From NCBI RefSeq assembly GCF_001279695.1, contig NZ_LGDD01000328.1, forward strand, positions 192,363 through 256,362: DNA of 64,000 nt, read 5' to 3'. The notes below the pieces were generated by a model. That model was not told where the DNA came from. It did no database searches and was given only the letters and a program-made list of their open reading frames with translations. Numbering within the stretch: the first letter of the stretch is position 1; the number at the start of each line of letters is the position of its first letter. The translations under genes were made by a program, and so were the position numbers. This document shows positions 36,490-44,944 of the stretch, in pieces. The stretch is from Streptomyces sp. WM6378. Lineage in GTDB: Bacteria; Actinomycetota; Actinomycetes; Streptomycetales; Streptomycetaceae.

Positions 36490-37737
36490 ATGACCATGAC
36501 CACCGCTCAGGAGCGGCGCGGCGTACCGGATCCGGGCACCGTCGACCTCACCGACCCACAGACCTTCCTCGATGTAGACCCGCACGCCATGTGGCGCCGG
36601 TTCCGCGAGGAGAGCCCGGTCCACTGGCAGCCGGTGAGCGGCAGCCCGATGCCCGGGTTCTGGGCGATCACCAAGTACGCCGACGTGGTGGACATCTACC
36701 GCAACAACAAGGAGTTCACCTCCGAGCGCGGCAACGTCCTGGTGACGCTGTTGCAGGGCGAGGACTCGGCGTCGCGCAAGATGCTGGCCGTCACCGACGG
36801 GCCGCGGCACCGCGAGATCCGCAACCTGATGCTCAAGTCGTTCTCGCCGCGGGTCCTGGAACCCGTGGTGGCCGGCATCCACCGGCGCACCCGCGAGCTC
36901 GTCGAACTGTCCCTGGAACAAGGCGAGTTGGACTTCGTCACCGATGTCGCCGACCACATCCCGATCAACACGATCGGCGACCTGATGGACATCCCGGCCG
37001 CCGACCGCGAGCGCCTGGTGGAGTGGAACACCCAGACGCTGTCGCGGCACAGCTCCGAGGACAGCGCGCTCGACGAGGTGATGGCCCGCAACGAGATCCT
37101 GCTGTACTTCTCCGAGCTCGCCGCCAAGCGCCGCCGCAGCCCGGGCGAGGACGTCATCTCCGCCCTGGCCACGGCCACCGTCGACGGAAGGCCGCTGTCC
37201 GAGGACGAGATCGTCTTCAACTGCTACAGCCTCATCCTCGGCGGCGACGAGTCCAGCCGCATGTCGTCCATCGGCGGCCTCATCGCGTTCAGCGAACACC
37301 CCGAGCAGTGGAGGCGGTTGAAGAGCGGCGAGGTGGGAGCGGACAGCGCCACCGAGGAGGTCATGCGCTGGACCACCCCCGCCATGCACTTCGGACGCCG
37401 CGCCCTGGTCGACGTCCCGGTCCGCGACCAGGTGGTCAAGGCCGGTGACGTGGTGACGCTGTGGAACAGCTCGGCCAACTTCGACGAGGACGTCTTCGCC
37501 GATCCGTACACCTTCGACATCGCGCGCACCCCGAACAAGCACGTCGCGTTCGGGCACGGCCCGCACTTCTGCCTCGGCGCCTTCCTCGGCCGCGTCCATG
37601 TGAACGCGATGGTCGAGGCGCTGCGCACCAGGGTCGCCCGCATCGAGCTGACGGGTCCGCCGCAGCGCCTCTACTCGAACTTCGTCTACGGCTACAGCGG
37701 TCTGCCCGTGAAGCTCACCGCGGAGCCGGCCGCCTGA
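36490..37737 (+). CDS. Cytochrome P450
   Basis: A 415-residue bacterial P450. The heme-binding FGHGPHFCLG gives Cys361 as thiolate ligand; EEVMR supplies the ExxR pair. The I-helix oxygen-activation stretch reads GGDESS (251-256), where Ser255 replaces the usual Thr. No transmembrane anchor. Lying in the NRPS operon, it likely tailors the peptide or a PCP-bound residue (hydroxylation or oxidative coupling); which one cannot be told. A ribosome-binding GAAAGGAG is nine bases before the ATG. A large hairpin follows the gene. Confidence 0.95.
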   Translation: MTMTTAQERRGVPDPGTVDLTDPQTFLDVDPHAMWRRFREESPVHWQPVSGSPMPGFWAITKYADVVDIYRNNKEFTSERGNVLVTLLQGEDSASRKMLAVTDGPRHREIRNLMLKSFSPRVLEPVVAGIHRRTRELVELSLEQGELDFVTDVADHIPINTIGDLMDIPAADRERLVEWNTQTLSRHSSEDSALDEVMARNEILLYFSELAAKRRRSPGEDVISALATATVDGRPLSEDEIVFNCYSLILGGDESSRMSSIGGLIAFSEHPEQWRRLKSGEVGADSATEEVMRWTTPAMHFGRRALVDVPVRDQVVKAGDVVTLWNSSANFDEDVFADPYTFDIARTPNKHVAFGHGPHFCLGAFLGRVHVNAMVEALRTRVARIELTGPPQRLYSNFVYGYSGLPVKLTAEPAA

Positions 37738-37752
37738 TCCCCGGCACCCGGC

Positions 37753-37806
37753 CCCGCCGACAGCCCGCCCCGCGCCTCTTCGACGAGGCCGAGGGCGGGT
37801 TGTCGG
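37753..37806. terminator. Terminator after the P450 gene
   Basis: A 16-bp stem, CGCCGACAGCCCGCCC at 37753-37768 and its complement at 37791-37806 with one G-U pair. The 22-nt loop itself holds CCTC/GAGG. It begins 15 bases past the P450 stop and should end the NRPS operon. Confidence 0.75.
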
Positions 37807-37825
37807 CGTTCGGGCCGGGGCGTCG

Positions 37826-37843
37826 GCTGACAACCGGCTGACA
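37826..37843 (-). promoter_or_regulatory. SARP-like heptamer pair in reverse orientation
   Basis: Two exact GCTGACA copies at 37826 and 37837 (period 11), that is TGTCAGC twice on the minus strand. Unlike the six plus-strand boxes, no nAnnAT hexamer lies 9 nt further on and no minus-strand gene follows. It could be a decoy or an upstream site for the small membrane protein gene at 37927. Confidence 0.45.
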
Positions 37844-37926
37844 CGGGACCGACTGTCCTACGAACCTGGATACGATCCTTGAGGCCACGGGTAAAGAGGA
37901 CTCAACGAACCTAAGGGGAAGCCCAC

Positions 37927-38160
37927 ATGACCGGCGCTGTCATCGCCATTGCCATCGTTCTGATCGTCATCGGCGGCATTACGGCGAGTGTGGTCGCGTA
38001 CTTCAGACTGCAGCGCCACCGCGCCGACGCCGTCGCCATGGCCGAGTACCGCCGCCTCGCCGAGGAGGCGGTCGCCAACCAGGAAGTGCTCCAGGGGCAG
38101 TTGGGCGAACTCCACGACCGCATCAAATCGGTCGAAAGCCTGCTGCGCAGCGTGGACTGA
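37927..38160 (+). CDS. Small single-pass membrane protein
   Basis: A 77-residue protein: one N-terminal membrane helix ([24 protein letters not shown]), then a charged, probably coiled-coil tail ending [10 protein letters not shown]. It is a close paralogue of the 77-residue protein at 44711-44944 (same MTGAVI start, same [11 protein letters not shown] core, same LLRSV end), which sits in an ArsR-ABC transporter operon. AGGGGAAG precedes the ATG. Function unknown; the link with the other copy suggests a partner of an export or sensing complex. Confidence 0.85.
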   Translation: MTGAVIAIAIVLIVIGGITASVVAYFRLQRHRADAVAMAEYRRLAEEAVANQEVLQGQLGELHDRIKSVESLLRSVD

Positions 38161-38174
38161 GCGGCTCGCGGGGC

Positions 38175-38207
38175 TGTCAGGGGCGCGTCAGCGGGCGCCG
38201 GGAACAT
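38175..38207 (+). promoter_or_regulatory. SARP-type box and -10 for the mbtH operon
   Basis: TGTCAGG at 38175-38181 and CGTCAGC at 38186-38192 (period 11), then 9 nt and GAACAT at 38202-38207. Expected start near 38214. It should drive the MbtH-like, DrrA-like and wHTH genes. Confidence 0.75.
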
Positions 38208-38238
38208 GAAGGCACGGGCCGATGGCCCGTGCCTTCAT
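38206..38238. repeat. 15-bp perfect inverted repeat over the mbtH start site
   Basis: ATGAAGGCACGGGCC at 38206-38220 and its exact complement at 38224-38238, loop GAT. It overlaps the -10 and the predicted start site. As RNA from the upstream small gene it would act as a terminator; as DNA it could be an operator. Confidence 0.7.
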
Positions 38239-38264
38239 ACGACTCGGATACCGGAGTTCGCGAC

Positions 38265-38480
38265 GTGTCGAATCCTTTTGATGACCAGGACGGAACGTTC
38301 CTCGTATTGGTGAACGACGAGGGCCAGCACTCCCTTTGGCCCGCGTTCGCCCAGCAGCCCGACGGCTGGAAGGTCGCTCTCGGCGAGGGCCCGCGTGACG
38401 CCGCCCTCGCCTTCGTCGAGGAGCACTGGACCGACATGCGCCCGCGCAGCCTGCGCGAGGCCGCCGCCCAGAGTTCTTGA
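38265..38480 (+). CDS. MbtH-like protein
   Basis: A 71-residue MbtH homologue beginning [20 protein letters not shown]. It keeps the invariant Ser-Leu-Trp-Pro, the P-x-GW pair and the late [12 protein letters not shown] motif. These proteins bind the A domains of NRPSs and are often needed for folding and activity; clients here are the intact A domains of the NRPS and the A-PCP protein. GTG 38265 has GGAG eight bases upstream. It is the first gene of a SARP-type operon. Confidence 0.96.
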   Translation: MSNPFDDQDGTFLVLVNDEGQHSLWPAFAQQPDGWKVALGEGPRDAALAFVEEHWTDMRPRSLREAAAQSS

Positions 38481-38517
38481 CCATCCCTCGCATCGCCCGC
38501 AGGCCGGAGGAACAAGC

Positions 38518-39456
38518 ATGAGCATGGCGATTCAGGCGGATGGACTGCGCAAGCGGTACAAGCAGCACGAAGCGCTCAGCGGCGTCGACCTCGCGGTTCC
38601 CAGCGGCACGGTGTTCGGCCTGCTCGGCCCCAACGGGGCGGGCAAGACGACCACGGTGCGCATGCTGGCGACCCTGGCCGAACCGGACGGGGGACGCGCG
38701 GAGGTGGCCGGGTTCGACGTGGTGCGCCAGCCGCACGAGGTGCGCCGGCGGATCGGTCTGGCCGGCCAGTACGCGGCGGTGGACGAGCTCCTCACCGGCC
38801 GCGAGAACCTCGTTCTCATCGGCCGGCTGCTGCACCTTGGCGGGCGCGCGGCACGCCGGCGCGCGACCGAACTGCTGTCCCGGTTCGATCTGACCCATGC
38901 GGCGGACCGCCCCGCCCACACCTACTCGGGCGGCATGCGCCGGCGCCTGGACCTGGCCGTGTGCCTGGTCACCAGGCCGTCGGTGCTCTTCCTCGACGAG
39001 CCCACCACCGGGCTCGACCCGGTGAGCCGGATGGCGCTGTGGAACGCGGTCCGCGAGCTCGTGGCCGACGGCGTCACCGTGCTCCTGACCACGCAGTACC
39101 TGGACGAGGCCGACGCCCTCGCGGACCGGATCGCCGTCGTCGACACGGGCAGGGTCATCGCCGAGGGCACCCCGGACGAGCTCAAGCGCAAGGTCGGCGA
39201 CGAGCGCCTGGAGGTCGAGGTGGCCCGCCCGGACGAGGTGTCCGCCGCGGTCACCGCGCTGCGCCGGATCTCGGCGGACGAACCGTCCGTCGACCCGGAA
39301 CGGCGCCTGGTCTCCGTCTCGCTCGGCGACGGCATGACCGGCATCGCGAACGCCGCCACCGCACTGCGGCAGGAGGGCGTGGAAGTCGTCGACTTCGCGC
39401 TGCGCAGGCCGACCCTGGACGACGTCTTCGTGACGCTCACCGGCCAGTCCGCCTGA
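38518..39456 (+). CDS. DrrA-like ABC transporter ATPase
   Basis: A 312-residue ATPase of the daunorubicin-resistance type. It has Walker A GPNGAGKTTT, signature YSGGMRRRLD, Walker B VLFLDEPTTGLD and the H-loop region replaced by TTQYLDEAD, plus the ~80-residue C-terminal domain ending RPTLDDVFVTLTG that is specific for DrrA. It should pair with the DrrB-like permease at 35620-36465 to export the product and give self-resistance. GGAGG is seven bases before the ATG. Confidence 0.94.
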   Translation: MSMAIQADGLRKRYKQHEALSGVDLAVPSGTVFGLLGPNGAGKTTTVRMLATLAEPDGGRAEVAGFDVVRQPHEVRRRIGLAGQYAAVDELLTGRENLVLIGRLLHLGGRAARRRATELLSRFDLTHAADRPAHTYSGGMRRRLDLAVCLVTRPSVLFLDEPTTGLDPVSRMALWNAVRELVADGVTVLLTTQYLDEADALADRIAVVDTGRVIAEGTPDELKRKVGDERLEVEVARPDEVSAAVTALRRISADEPSVDPERRLVSVSLGDGMTGIANAATALRQEGVEVVDFALRRPTLDDVFVTLTGQSA

Positions 39457-39509
39457 CCGGTTCCGTCCGGGATTTCTTGCGAACGCGCTTACCAACGGGG
39501 GAAGTTGTC

Positions 39510-40514
39510 ATGCAGAGAATTCACTTCACCGCTGCCGATATCGCCAAAACCCGGCTGAGGACGACGGCCGGTCCCCTCGTCGAAACGGCCTTCGCGTACG
39601 GGCTGCTCGGCCGGGGCGTCGTGCCGGCGTACGCACGCTGGCGCAAGCAGGTCGCCAAGAGGCTGCCGTCCTGGCCGCAGCTGCGGTCGGGTGGCGTCGG
39701 CATCGTCAGCGACCCCGAGGTGCTGCTCCGGCTGATCGAGCACAACGGCGGCGAGGGCTACACCGACGGCGAGCCGACCGGGCCGGACGCGCTGGTCGCG
39801 CAGTTGTCCGCCTACCGTGAGGCCGCTGGCCTCTCGGAGGTGTGGCAGGCGGCGATCGCGCCGTACTGGGACCACATCGAGGCGTACCTGGAGGTCGAGT
39901 GCGAGGCGCGCGGCCGGGTCGCGATGGCCGGCGGTGTGGGGCTGCTCCTGGCCACCCTGCATCCGCGCGTCAAGTGGCGTTCGCAGGTCCTGGAGATTCC
40001 GGGCGGGCCCGACGAGGACGTCTTCCTCGACCGGCGCGGCCTGGTGCTCACCCCCTCGGTGTTCCTCAACCACCGCCCGGCCCAGCTCACCGGCAAGCGC
40101 ACCGAGACCGGCGAACTGGTGCTCGCGTTCGCCGCGCCGCCGGACGTCCAGCGGGCGGCGAGCCTGTGGGACGAGCCGGACGACAGCGCCCAGTCGCTGG
40201 GCGCGCTGGTCGGCCAGACCAGGGCCGCGGCCCTGCGCGTGCTGCGGGCCACCTGCACGACCAGCCAGCTCGCGGACCGGCTGGGCATCTCGGCGGCCGG
40301 TGCCAGCCAGCACACCACGGTGCTCCGCCAGACCGGCCTGATCACCACCCGCCGCATCCGCAACACCGTCCTGCACACGGTGACCCCGCTGGGCCTGGCC
40401 CTGCTCGACGGTCTTCCCGCGCTCTCCGGGCCGGACCGGGAGAGCACCGCGCCGCAGATGTGGCGGCACACGCTGGGCGGCATCCCCCAGCAGATCGTTC
40501 AGCACGCTTCCTGA
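39510..40514 (+). CDS. Winged-helix regulator with large N-terminal domain (DUF5937-like)
   Basis: A 334-residue protein. The first ~240 residues form a domain typical of actinobacterial DUF5937 proteins (start RIHFTAADIAKTRL); residues about 240-310 are an ArsR-like winged helix (ALRVLRATCTTSQLADRLGISAAGASQHTTVLRQTGLITTRR). It is probably a DNA-binding regulator, ligand unknown. It follows the DrrA-like gene after 53 bases with GGGGGAAG before its ATG, so it is likely the last gene of that operon. A bidirectional terminator separates it from the facing ABC operon. Confidence 0.82.
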   Translation: MQRIHFTAADIAKTRLRTTAGPLVETAFAYGLLGRGVVPAYARWRKQVAKRLPSWPQLRSGGVGIVSDPEVLLRLIEHNGGEGYTDGEPTGPDALVAQLSAYREAAGLSEVWQAAIAPYWDHIEAYLEVECEARGRVAMAGGVGLLLATLHPRVKWRSQVLEIPGGPDEDVFLDRRGLVLTPSVFLNHRPAQLTGKRTETGELVLAFAAPPDVQRAASLWDEPDDSAQSLGALVGQTRAAALRVLRATCTTSQLADRLGISAAGASQHTTVLRQTGLITTRRIRNTVLHTVTPLGLALLDGLPALSGPDRESTAPQMWRHTLGGIPQQIVQHAS

Positions 40515-40543
40515 TTCCCCGTCAATTCTCTTTGCGCACAAGC

Positions 40544-40581
40544 GAATCCCCCGGCCGCGGTCTCCCGCGGCCGGGGGATTC
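40544..40581. terminator. Bidirectional terminator between convergent operons
   Basis: Perfect 17-bp stem, GAATCCCCCGGCCGCGG at 40544-40560 and its complement at 40565-40581, loop TCTC. It lies between the ends of the plus-strand winged-helix gene and the minus-strand FtsX-type permease gene. Confidence 0.85.
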
Positions 40582-40591
40582 CTTTGCGTCC

Positions 40592-43132
40592 TCACTCGCG
40601 GATTCCCACGACCCCGCGGGGCCGGTTGCGCAGGACGATCATCGCGGAGAGCAGGGTGGTGACCAGGGTCAGGGCGAAGGCGGCGGCGACCACCGTGCCG
40701 AAGATCCACGGCGAGCCCTCCGGCACCGGCGAGCCGAGCACGCTCAGGCTCAGCGGCACCAGCGTGAGGACCGCGACCAGGATCCCGAGCACGAGCCCGG
40801 CCACGGCGACCAGGATCGCCTCGACCGTCATCATGCGCAGCACCTGCCGTCGGGTCGCCCCGATGAGGCGTTGCAGCATGAACTCGCGGCGCCGCTCGGT
40901 GGTCGCGAGCACCTGCGTGTTGACCAGGGCGATGGTCGCGTAGGCGACGACCACTCCGAGCACCAGGTAGGCCATCCAGGCCTGGGTGTCGTCCTCGCTC
41001 TGGTGCACCGCGCTGACCCTGGCCCGGGGCAGCACGCTGAGCCCGGGGTGCGTCTCGGCCAGCGTCGACAGGCTGCGCTCCAACTGGGCGGGGTCCGTCC
41101 CGGGCTTCGCGGTCACCGTGATCTGCGGGACCAGACCGGCGTCGGTGTGCTGGACCAGGAGCGAGGCCGGGAGCAGCGCGGTCTCGTAACCGCGCCGGGC
41201 CTCCACGGTGGCGACCAGCTTGAGGCCGACCTCCGTGCCGTCGCCGAGCCGCATCGGGACCGTGTCGCCGAGGTGGAAGCCGCCGGCCTCGGAGGCGGGC
41301 AGCGCGACGGTGTCGCCGTGCAGGTCGTCCAGGCTGCCGGTGGTGGCGCGGAAGGCGGTGGTGCCGGTGACGCCCTCGGAGGTGACGCCCTGCATGGGCA
41401 TTTCGGTGGGCTCGAAGTCGCCCTCGTCGATCTCGGACTGCGAGGGCGGGGTCTTGGGCTCCAGGTAGCCGAGGCTGGAGATCTGGGCGGAGGCCGCGGC
41501 GACGCCGGGCTGCTTCTGGACGGTGTCCACCAGGGACAGCGGAAGACCACCGGAGACGGAGGTGACCGCGAGGTCGGCCCGCATGTTCTCGCTGAACGCC
41601 TGCTGGGAGCCGCTGGACTGGGTGGTCTGGAGGTAGATCAGCGCGGTGGCGAGCCCGGTGGCGAGCATGACCGGCATGACCGCTCCGGCCATCCGGCCGA
41701 TCCGCGCCCTCGCGTTGAGCGTGGCCAGGCGACCGGCCAGACCTGTGAACGCCCTTAGCGGCCAGTGGAGTACGGCCGTGATCACCTTGGCGAGACCGGG
41801 GCCGAGCAGTCCGAACCCGGCCGTCCACAGCATCGCCGCGGGGGTCGCCGTACTGCCAGCCATGGGGCCCGACATGTGCGCGGTGACGATGGCGAGCGCG
41901 GTGCCGCCGCCGAGGAAGAGCAGCGCGAAGATCAGTCGCGGGGCGCTGACCCACTTGCGCTGGAGGGAGGCCTCGGCGAGGGCTTCGGTGGGCCGGGTGC
42001 GGGCGGCGCCCCGGGCCGAGATGAAGGCCGCGCCAAGAGCGGTGAGCAGGGCCGCGCCCACGCCGGTGACCATGGGAATCCAGCCCGCCCGGTAGGCCAG
42101 GGTGTCGGGCACCACGTCGCCGCGGGCGAACGCTTCGAGCAGCCAGCGTCCGACGTGCGGGCCGGGGTAGCAGGCGAGGCCGGTGGCGATGGCGGCGATG
42201 AACAGGGTCTCGCCGAGGATGAGCCGGCGCAGCTGGCCGGGTGTGGTGCCGATCGCCCGCAGCAGGGCCATCTCGCGCTGGCGCTGCTGGATGGACAGGC
42301 CCGTGGTGCTGGACACCACGAACACGGTGACCATCGCGGACAGGCCGCCGAACACCGAGGCCAGGGTGACGAGTTTGGTGCCGTCGGTGATGATCGACGG
42401 GTTCTCGGCCCAGCCGCGCTTGTCGCCGGTCAGCACGGAGACCGGCCGGCCCTCGGCCGCCTTCTTGATGGCGCTGACGACCTGGCCGCGGTCGGCTCCG
42501 GGCGCGGTGAGCACGCCGATGTTGTCGAGCTTGTCGGGCCGGCCGCTGACCTGCCCGGCCGTCTGGTCGGAGAGGAAGACGGCGTCGGCTTCACCGGAGC
42601 CGGCGGCGATCCCGGAGACCTTGACCTTCTTGGCGCCGCCGTGGACGAGGAGTTGGGTCTCCTGTCCGGTGCTCAGCCCGGCCTTCGCGGCGAGCCGCGC
42701 GTCGAGCACGACCTGTCCGGGCCCGGTGGGCGCGCTGCCCTCGGTGATCCGGTACGGGGCGAGCCTGGCGGAGGACCAGCCGTGGCCGGTGACCTTGACC
42801 GGGCCGCCGGCCCGCACGACCGTGGCGTCGAAGGAGACGTCCGGCACGGCCTCGGCGACGCCGGGCACCGCCTTGATGGCGGCGGCGAGGGAGGCGTCCA
42901 GGTGGACGCGTTCGGTGAAGACGGTCTCGCCGTGCGTGCCGGGGTGGGACTGGTCGCCGGTGACGACGATCGGCGCTGCGCCGAGCCGCCCGGGGGGCGC
43001 GGCGCTGCGCAGCCCCGTCTCGAAGAGGCCGCCGCAGCCGATCACGATCGCGGCGCCGAAGAACAGCGCGATGAACGAGGCGATGAAGCCGCCCTTGTGG
43101 AACCGCAGGGTGCGGATCGCGATGTGGATCAT
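40592..43132 (-). CDS. FtsX/MacB-type ABC transporter permease
   Basis: An 846-residue membrane protein with two FtsX-like repeats. Each has a periplasmic domain and a group of helices; the first shows GLSIQQRQREMALLRAIGTTPGQLRRLILGE and the second LATTERRREFMLQRLIGATRRQVLRMMTVE, the coupling-helix region of this family. N-terminal anchor: RTLRFHKGGFIASFIALFFGAAIVIGCGG. Such transporters work by mechanotransmission rather than channel transport, typically for peptides, lipids or antibiotic resistance. Its ATG overlaps the stop of the ATPase gene (ATGA). Confidence 0.92.
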   Translation of the reverse strand: MIHIAIRTLRFHKGGFIASFIALFFGAAIVIGCGGLFETGLRSAAPPGRLGAAPIVVTGDQSHPGTHGETVFTERVHLDASLAAAIKAVPGVAEAVPDVSFDATVVRAGGPVKVTGHGWSSARLAPYRITEGSAPTGPGQVVLDARLAAKAGLSTGQETQLLVHGGAKKVKVSGIAAGSGEADAVFLSDQTAGQVSGRPDKLDNIGVLTAPGADRGQVVSAIKKAAEGRPVSVLTGDKRGWAENPSIITDGTKLVTLASVFGGLSAMVTVFVVSSTTGLSIQQRQREMALLRAIGTTPGQLRRLILGETLFIAAIATGLACYPGPHVGRWLLEAFARGDVVPDTLAYRAGWIPMVTGVGAALLTALGAAFISARGAARTRPTEALAEASLQRKWVSAPRLIFALLFLGGGTALAIVTAHMSGPMAGSTATPAAMLWTAGFGLLGPGLAKVITAVLHWPLRAFTGLAGRLATLNARARIGRMAGAVMPVMLATGLATALIYLQTTQSSGSQQAFSENMRADLAVTSVSGGLPLSLVDTVQKQPGVAAASAQISSLGYLEPKTPPSQSEIDEGDFEPTEMPMQGVTSEGVTGTTAFRATTGSLDDLHGDTVALPASEAGGFHLGDTVPMRLGDGTEVGLKLVATVEARRGYETALLPASLLVQHTDAGLVPQITVTAKPGTDPAQLERSLSTLAETHPGLSVLPRARVSAVHQSEDDTQAWMAYLVLGVVVAYATIALVNTQVLATTERRREFMLQRLIGATRRQVLRMMTVEAILVAVAGLVLGILVAVLTLVPLSLSVLGSPVPEGSPWIFGTVVAAAFALTLVTTLLSAMIVLRNRPRGVVGIRE

Positions 43133-43929
43133 CGGGGCACCCCGTGTCCGGCCCGGACCGCGGCGGAGTCCTGGCCCCATGCGCCAAGGCCCGTCATGCG
43201 CTCGGCGACCTGGTCGGCGGTCGGCCGATCCAGATGGCTGACGAACTGTCCGTCGGCGAGGAAGAGCACCCGGTCGGCGTGGGACGCGGCCACCGGGTCG
43301 TGGGTGACCATGACCATGGTCTGCCCGGCCTCCCGGACGGCCTCGCGCAGCAGCATCAGGACCTCGCGGGCGGCGTAGGTGTCGAGCGCGCCGGTCGGCT
43401 CGTCCCCGAAGATCACCGCGGGCCTGGTGATCAGCGCCCGGGCGATGGCGACGCGCTGCTGCTGGCCGCCGGAGAGCTCGGCGGGCCGGTTGTTGCGGCG
43501 CTCCGCCAGGCCCACGCGCTCCAGGACCGCCTCCACGGCGGCCTTCTTGGGCCGGTGGCCCGCGAGCCGCAGCGGCAGGGACACGTTGTCGAGCACGCTC
43601 AGCGCGGGGAGCAGGTTGAACGCCTGGAAGATGAAGCCGATCCGCTCCCGGCGTAACTTCGTCAACTCCCGCTCCTTGAGCGGCGAGAGGTCCACCCCGT
43701 CGAGCAGCACCGTGCCCGAGGTCGGCCGGTCGAGGCCGGCCGCGCAGTGCAGGAAGGTGGACTTGCCTGACCCGGAGGGGCCCATCACCGCGGTGAAGGT
43801 GCCGCGCGGCAGGCCGATGGTCACCCCGTCGAGGGCCGCGACCCGGTTCTTGGAGCCGCCGTACACCTTGCGTACGGATTCGAGGCGTACGACGTCCTGA
43901 TGGAACTGCGGGCTCGGCGTCCCCGTCAT
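43129..43929 (-). CDS. ABC transporter ATPase (MacB/LolD type)
   Basis: A 266-residue ATPase with Walker [11 protein letters not shown]-loop [12 protein letters not shown], signature [15 protein letters not shown], Walker [13 protein letters not shown] and the H-loop MVTHD. This is the MacB/LolD/FtsE branch that partners FtsX-type permeases. A TTA leucine codon (in TKLRRER) lies at 43654-43656, predicting bldA-dependent translation. It overlaps both neighbours by four bases. Confidence 0.94.
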   Translation of the reverse strand: MTGTPSPQFHQDVVRLESVRKVYGGSKNRVAALDGVTIGLPRGTFTAVMGPSGSGKSTFLHCAAGLDRPTSGTVLLDGVDLSPLKERELTKLRRERIGFIFQAFNLLPALSVLDNVSLPLRLAGHRPKKAAVEAVLERVGLAERRNNRPAELSGGQQQRVAIARALITRPAVIFGDEPTGALDTYAAREVLMLLREAVREAGQTMVMVTHDPVAASHADRVLFLADGQFVSHLDRPTADQVAERMTGLGAWGQDSAAVRAGHGVPR

Positions 43930-44714
43930 GAGCTGTGTCCTTCGCTGAGGGAGAGCCCGGGCGGCGGGCTCGTGGATACGAGCGCCAGGGGGCCGGGCTC
44001 GGTGAGGATCCGCTTGGCCCGCGCGAGCGGGTCGGGCGGCGGGCGGAGCAGGGTGTGGGCGACGGTCAGGTGCAGCCGGGCCGCCGCGACCACGAGGTAG
44101 GAGGCGTACAGGACGAGGGCGAGGCAGACGGCCGCGACGATCAGGGCGGCGGGCCAGCTGTCGATCCGGAACCCGGGGTCGCCGTCGTCGGGCCCGCCGA
44201 TCCAGACCCCATTGGCCGAACTACCGTCCGCCTGGCGGGAGTTGACGGCCCAGAACCACAGCGGCAGCGAGACGCCGGCGAGCAGGACCAGCCACACCGT
44301 GAGCGCGAGCAGGTCGAGCAGCAGGAGGAAGGGGAACATCAGGACCAGGCAGGCGATGTCCCGGAAGGTCACCGGGTCCCCGCAGCGGGCCTTGAGCTGG
44401 CCGACCAGACCGGGCTGCGTGGCCTCCTGGTAGGCGTACGGGACCGGTTCGTCGACCAGGACGGCGCGGCCGCGCTCGACCTGGGCCAGGCAGCGGATCA
44501 CCCAGGCCGAGCCGACGGTGAGCGCCACCGTGACGGTGAGCTGCATGAAGACGAGGCCGAGCACCACGGCGAGGGCCGCGACGGCGAACAGGGCCGGGCC
44601 CGCGAAGAGGTAACTGGCGAGGTAGCCCGTCGCGCGCCAGGGTGCGGCCGAGCACAGCATGCGTACCGGGCTGCTCCGCACGGGCAGCTTGCGGCCGGGC
44701 CTGAGCGCGATCAT
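43926..44714 (-). CDS. Membrane protein with PF13796-like sensor domain, no kinase
   Basis: A 262-residue protein with four to five hydrophobic helices (GYLASYLFAGPALFAVAALAVVLGL, the MFPFLLLLDLLALTVWLVLLAG helix, and one near 210-230) in the arrangement of the putative sensor domain found at the N-terminus of some Streptomyces histidine kinases, including the R-C-L-A-Q-V-E-R-G-R connector. No kinase or response domain follows. It is coupled by ATGA overlaps to the small membrane protein and the ABC ATPase. It may sense the exported compound and influence the transporter. Confidence 0.75.
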   Translation of the reverse strand: MIALRPGRKLPVRSSPVRMLCSAAPWRATGYLASYLFAGPALFAVAALAVVLGLVFMQLTVTVALTVGSAWVIRCLAQVERGRAVLVDEPVPYAYQEATQPGLVGQLKARCGDPVTFRDIACLVLMFPFLLLLDLLALTVWLVLLAGVSLPLWFWAVNSRQADGSSANGVWIGGPDDGDPGFRIDSWPAALIVAAVCLALVLYASYLVVAAARLHLTVAHTLLRPPPDPLARAKRILTEPGPLALVSTSPPPGLSLSEGHSS

Positions 44715-44944
44715 CCGACGCTCCGCAGCAGGTTCTCGATCGACTTCATCCGCTCGTCGAGCGCGCCCAGCTGGCTCTGGAGGGCCTGCTGTACGACGGG
44801 CAACTCCTCGGCCAGTTTGCGGAATTCGGCCATGGCGACGGCGTCGGCGCGGTGCCGCAGCAGCCGGAAGTAGGCGACGACGCTGCCCGTGATCCCGCCC
44901 ACGACGAGCAGGGTGATGGTGATGGTGATGACGGCGCCGGTCAT
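44711..44944 (-). CDS. Small single-pass membrane protein, paralogue of 37927-38160
   Basis: A 77-residue protein with one N-terminal helix (GAVITITITLLVVGGITGSVVAYF) and a charged tail ending IENLLRSVG. It is the clear paralogue of the cluster protein at 37927. It overlaps the ArsR stop and the next start by four bases on each side, as the second gene of a five-gene coupled operon. Function unknown. Confidence 0.87.
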   Translation of the reverse strand: MTGAVITITITLLVVGGITGSVVAYFRLLRHRADAVAMAEFRKLAEELPVVQQALQSQLGALDERMKSIENLLRSVG

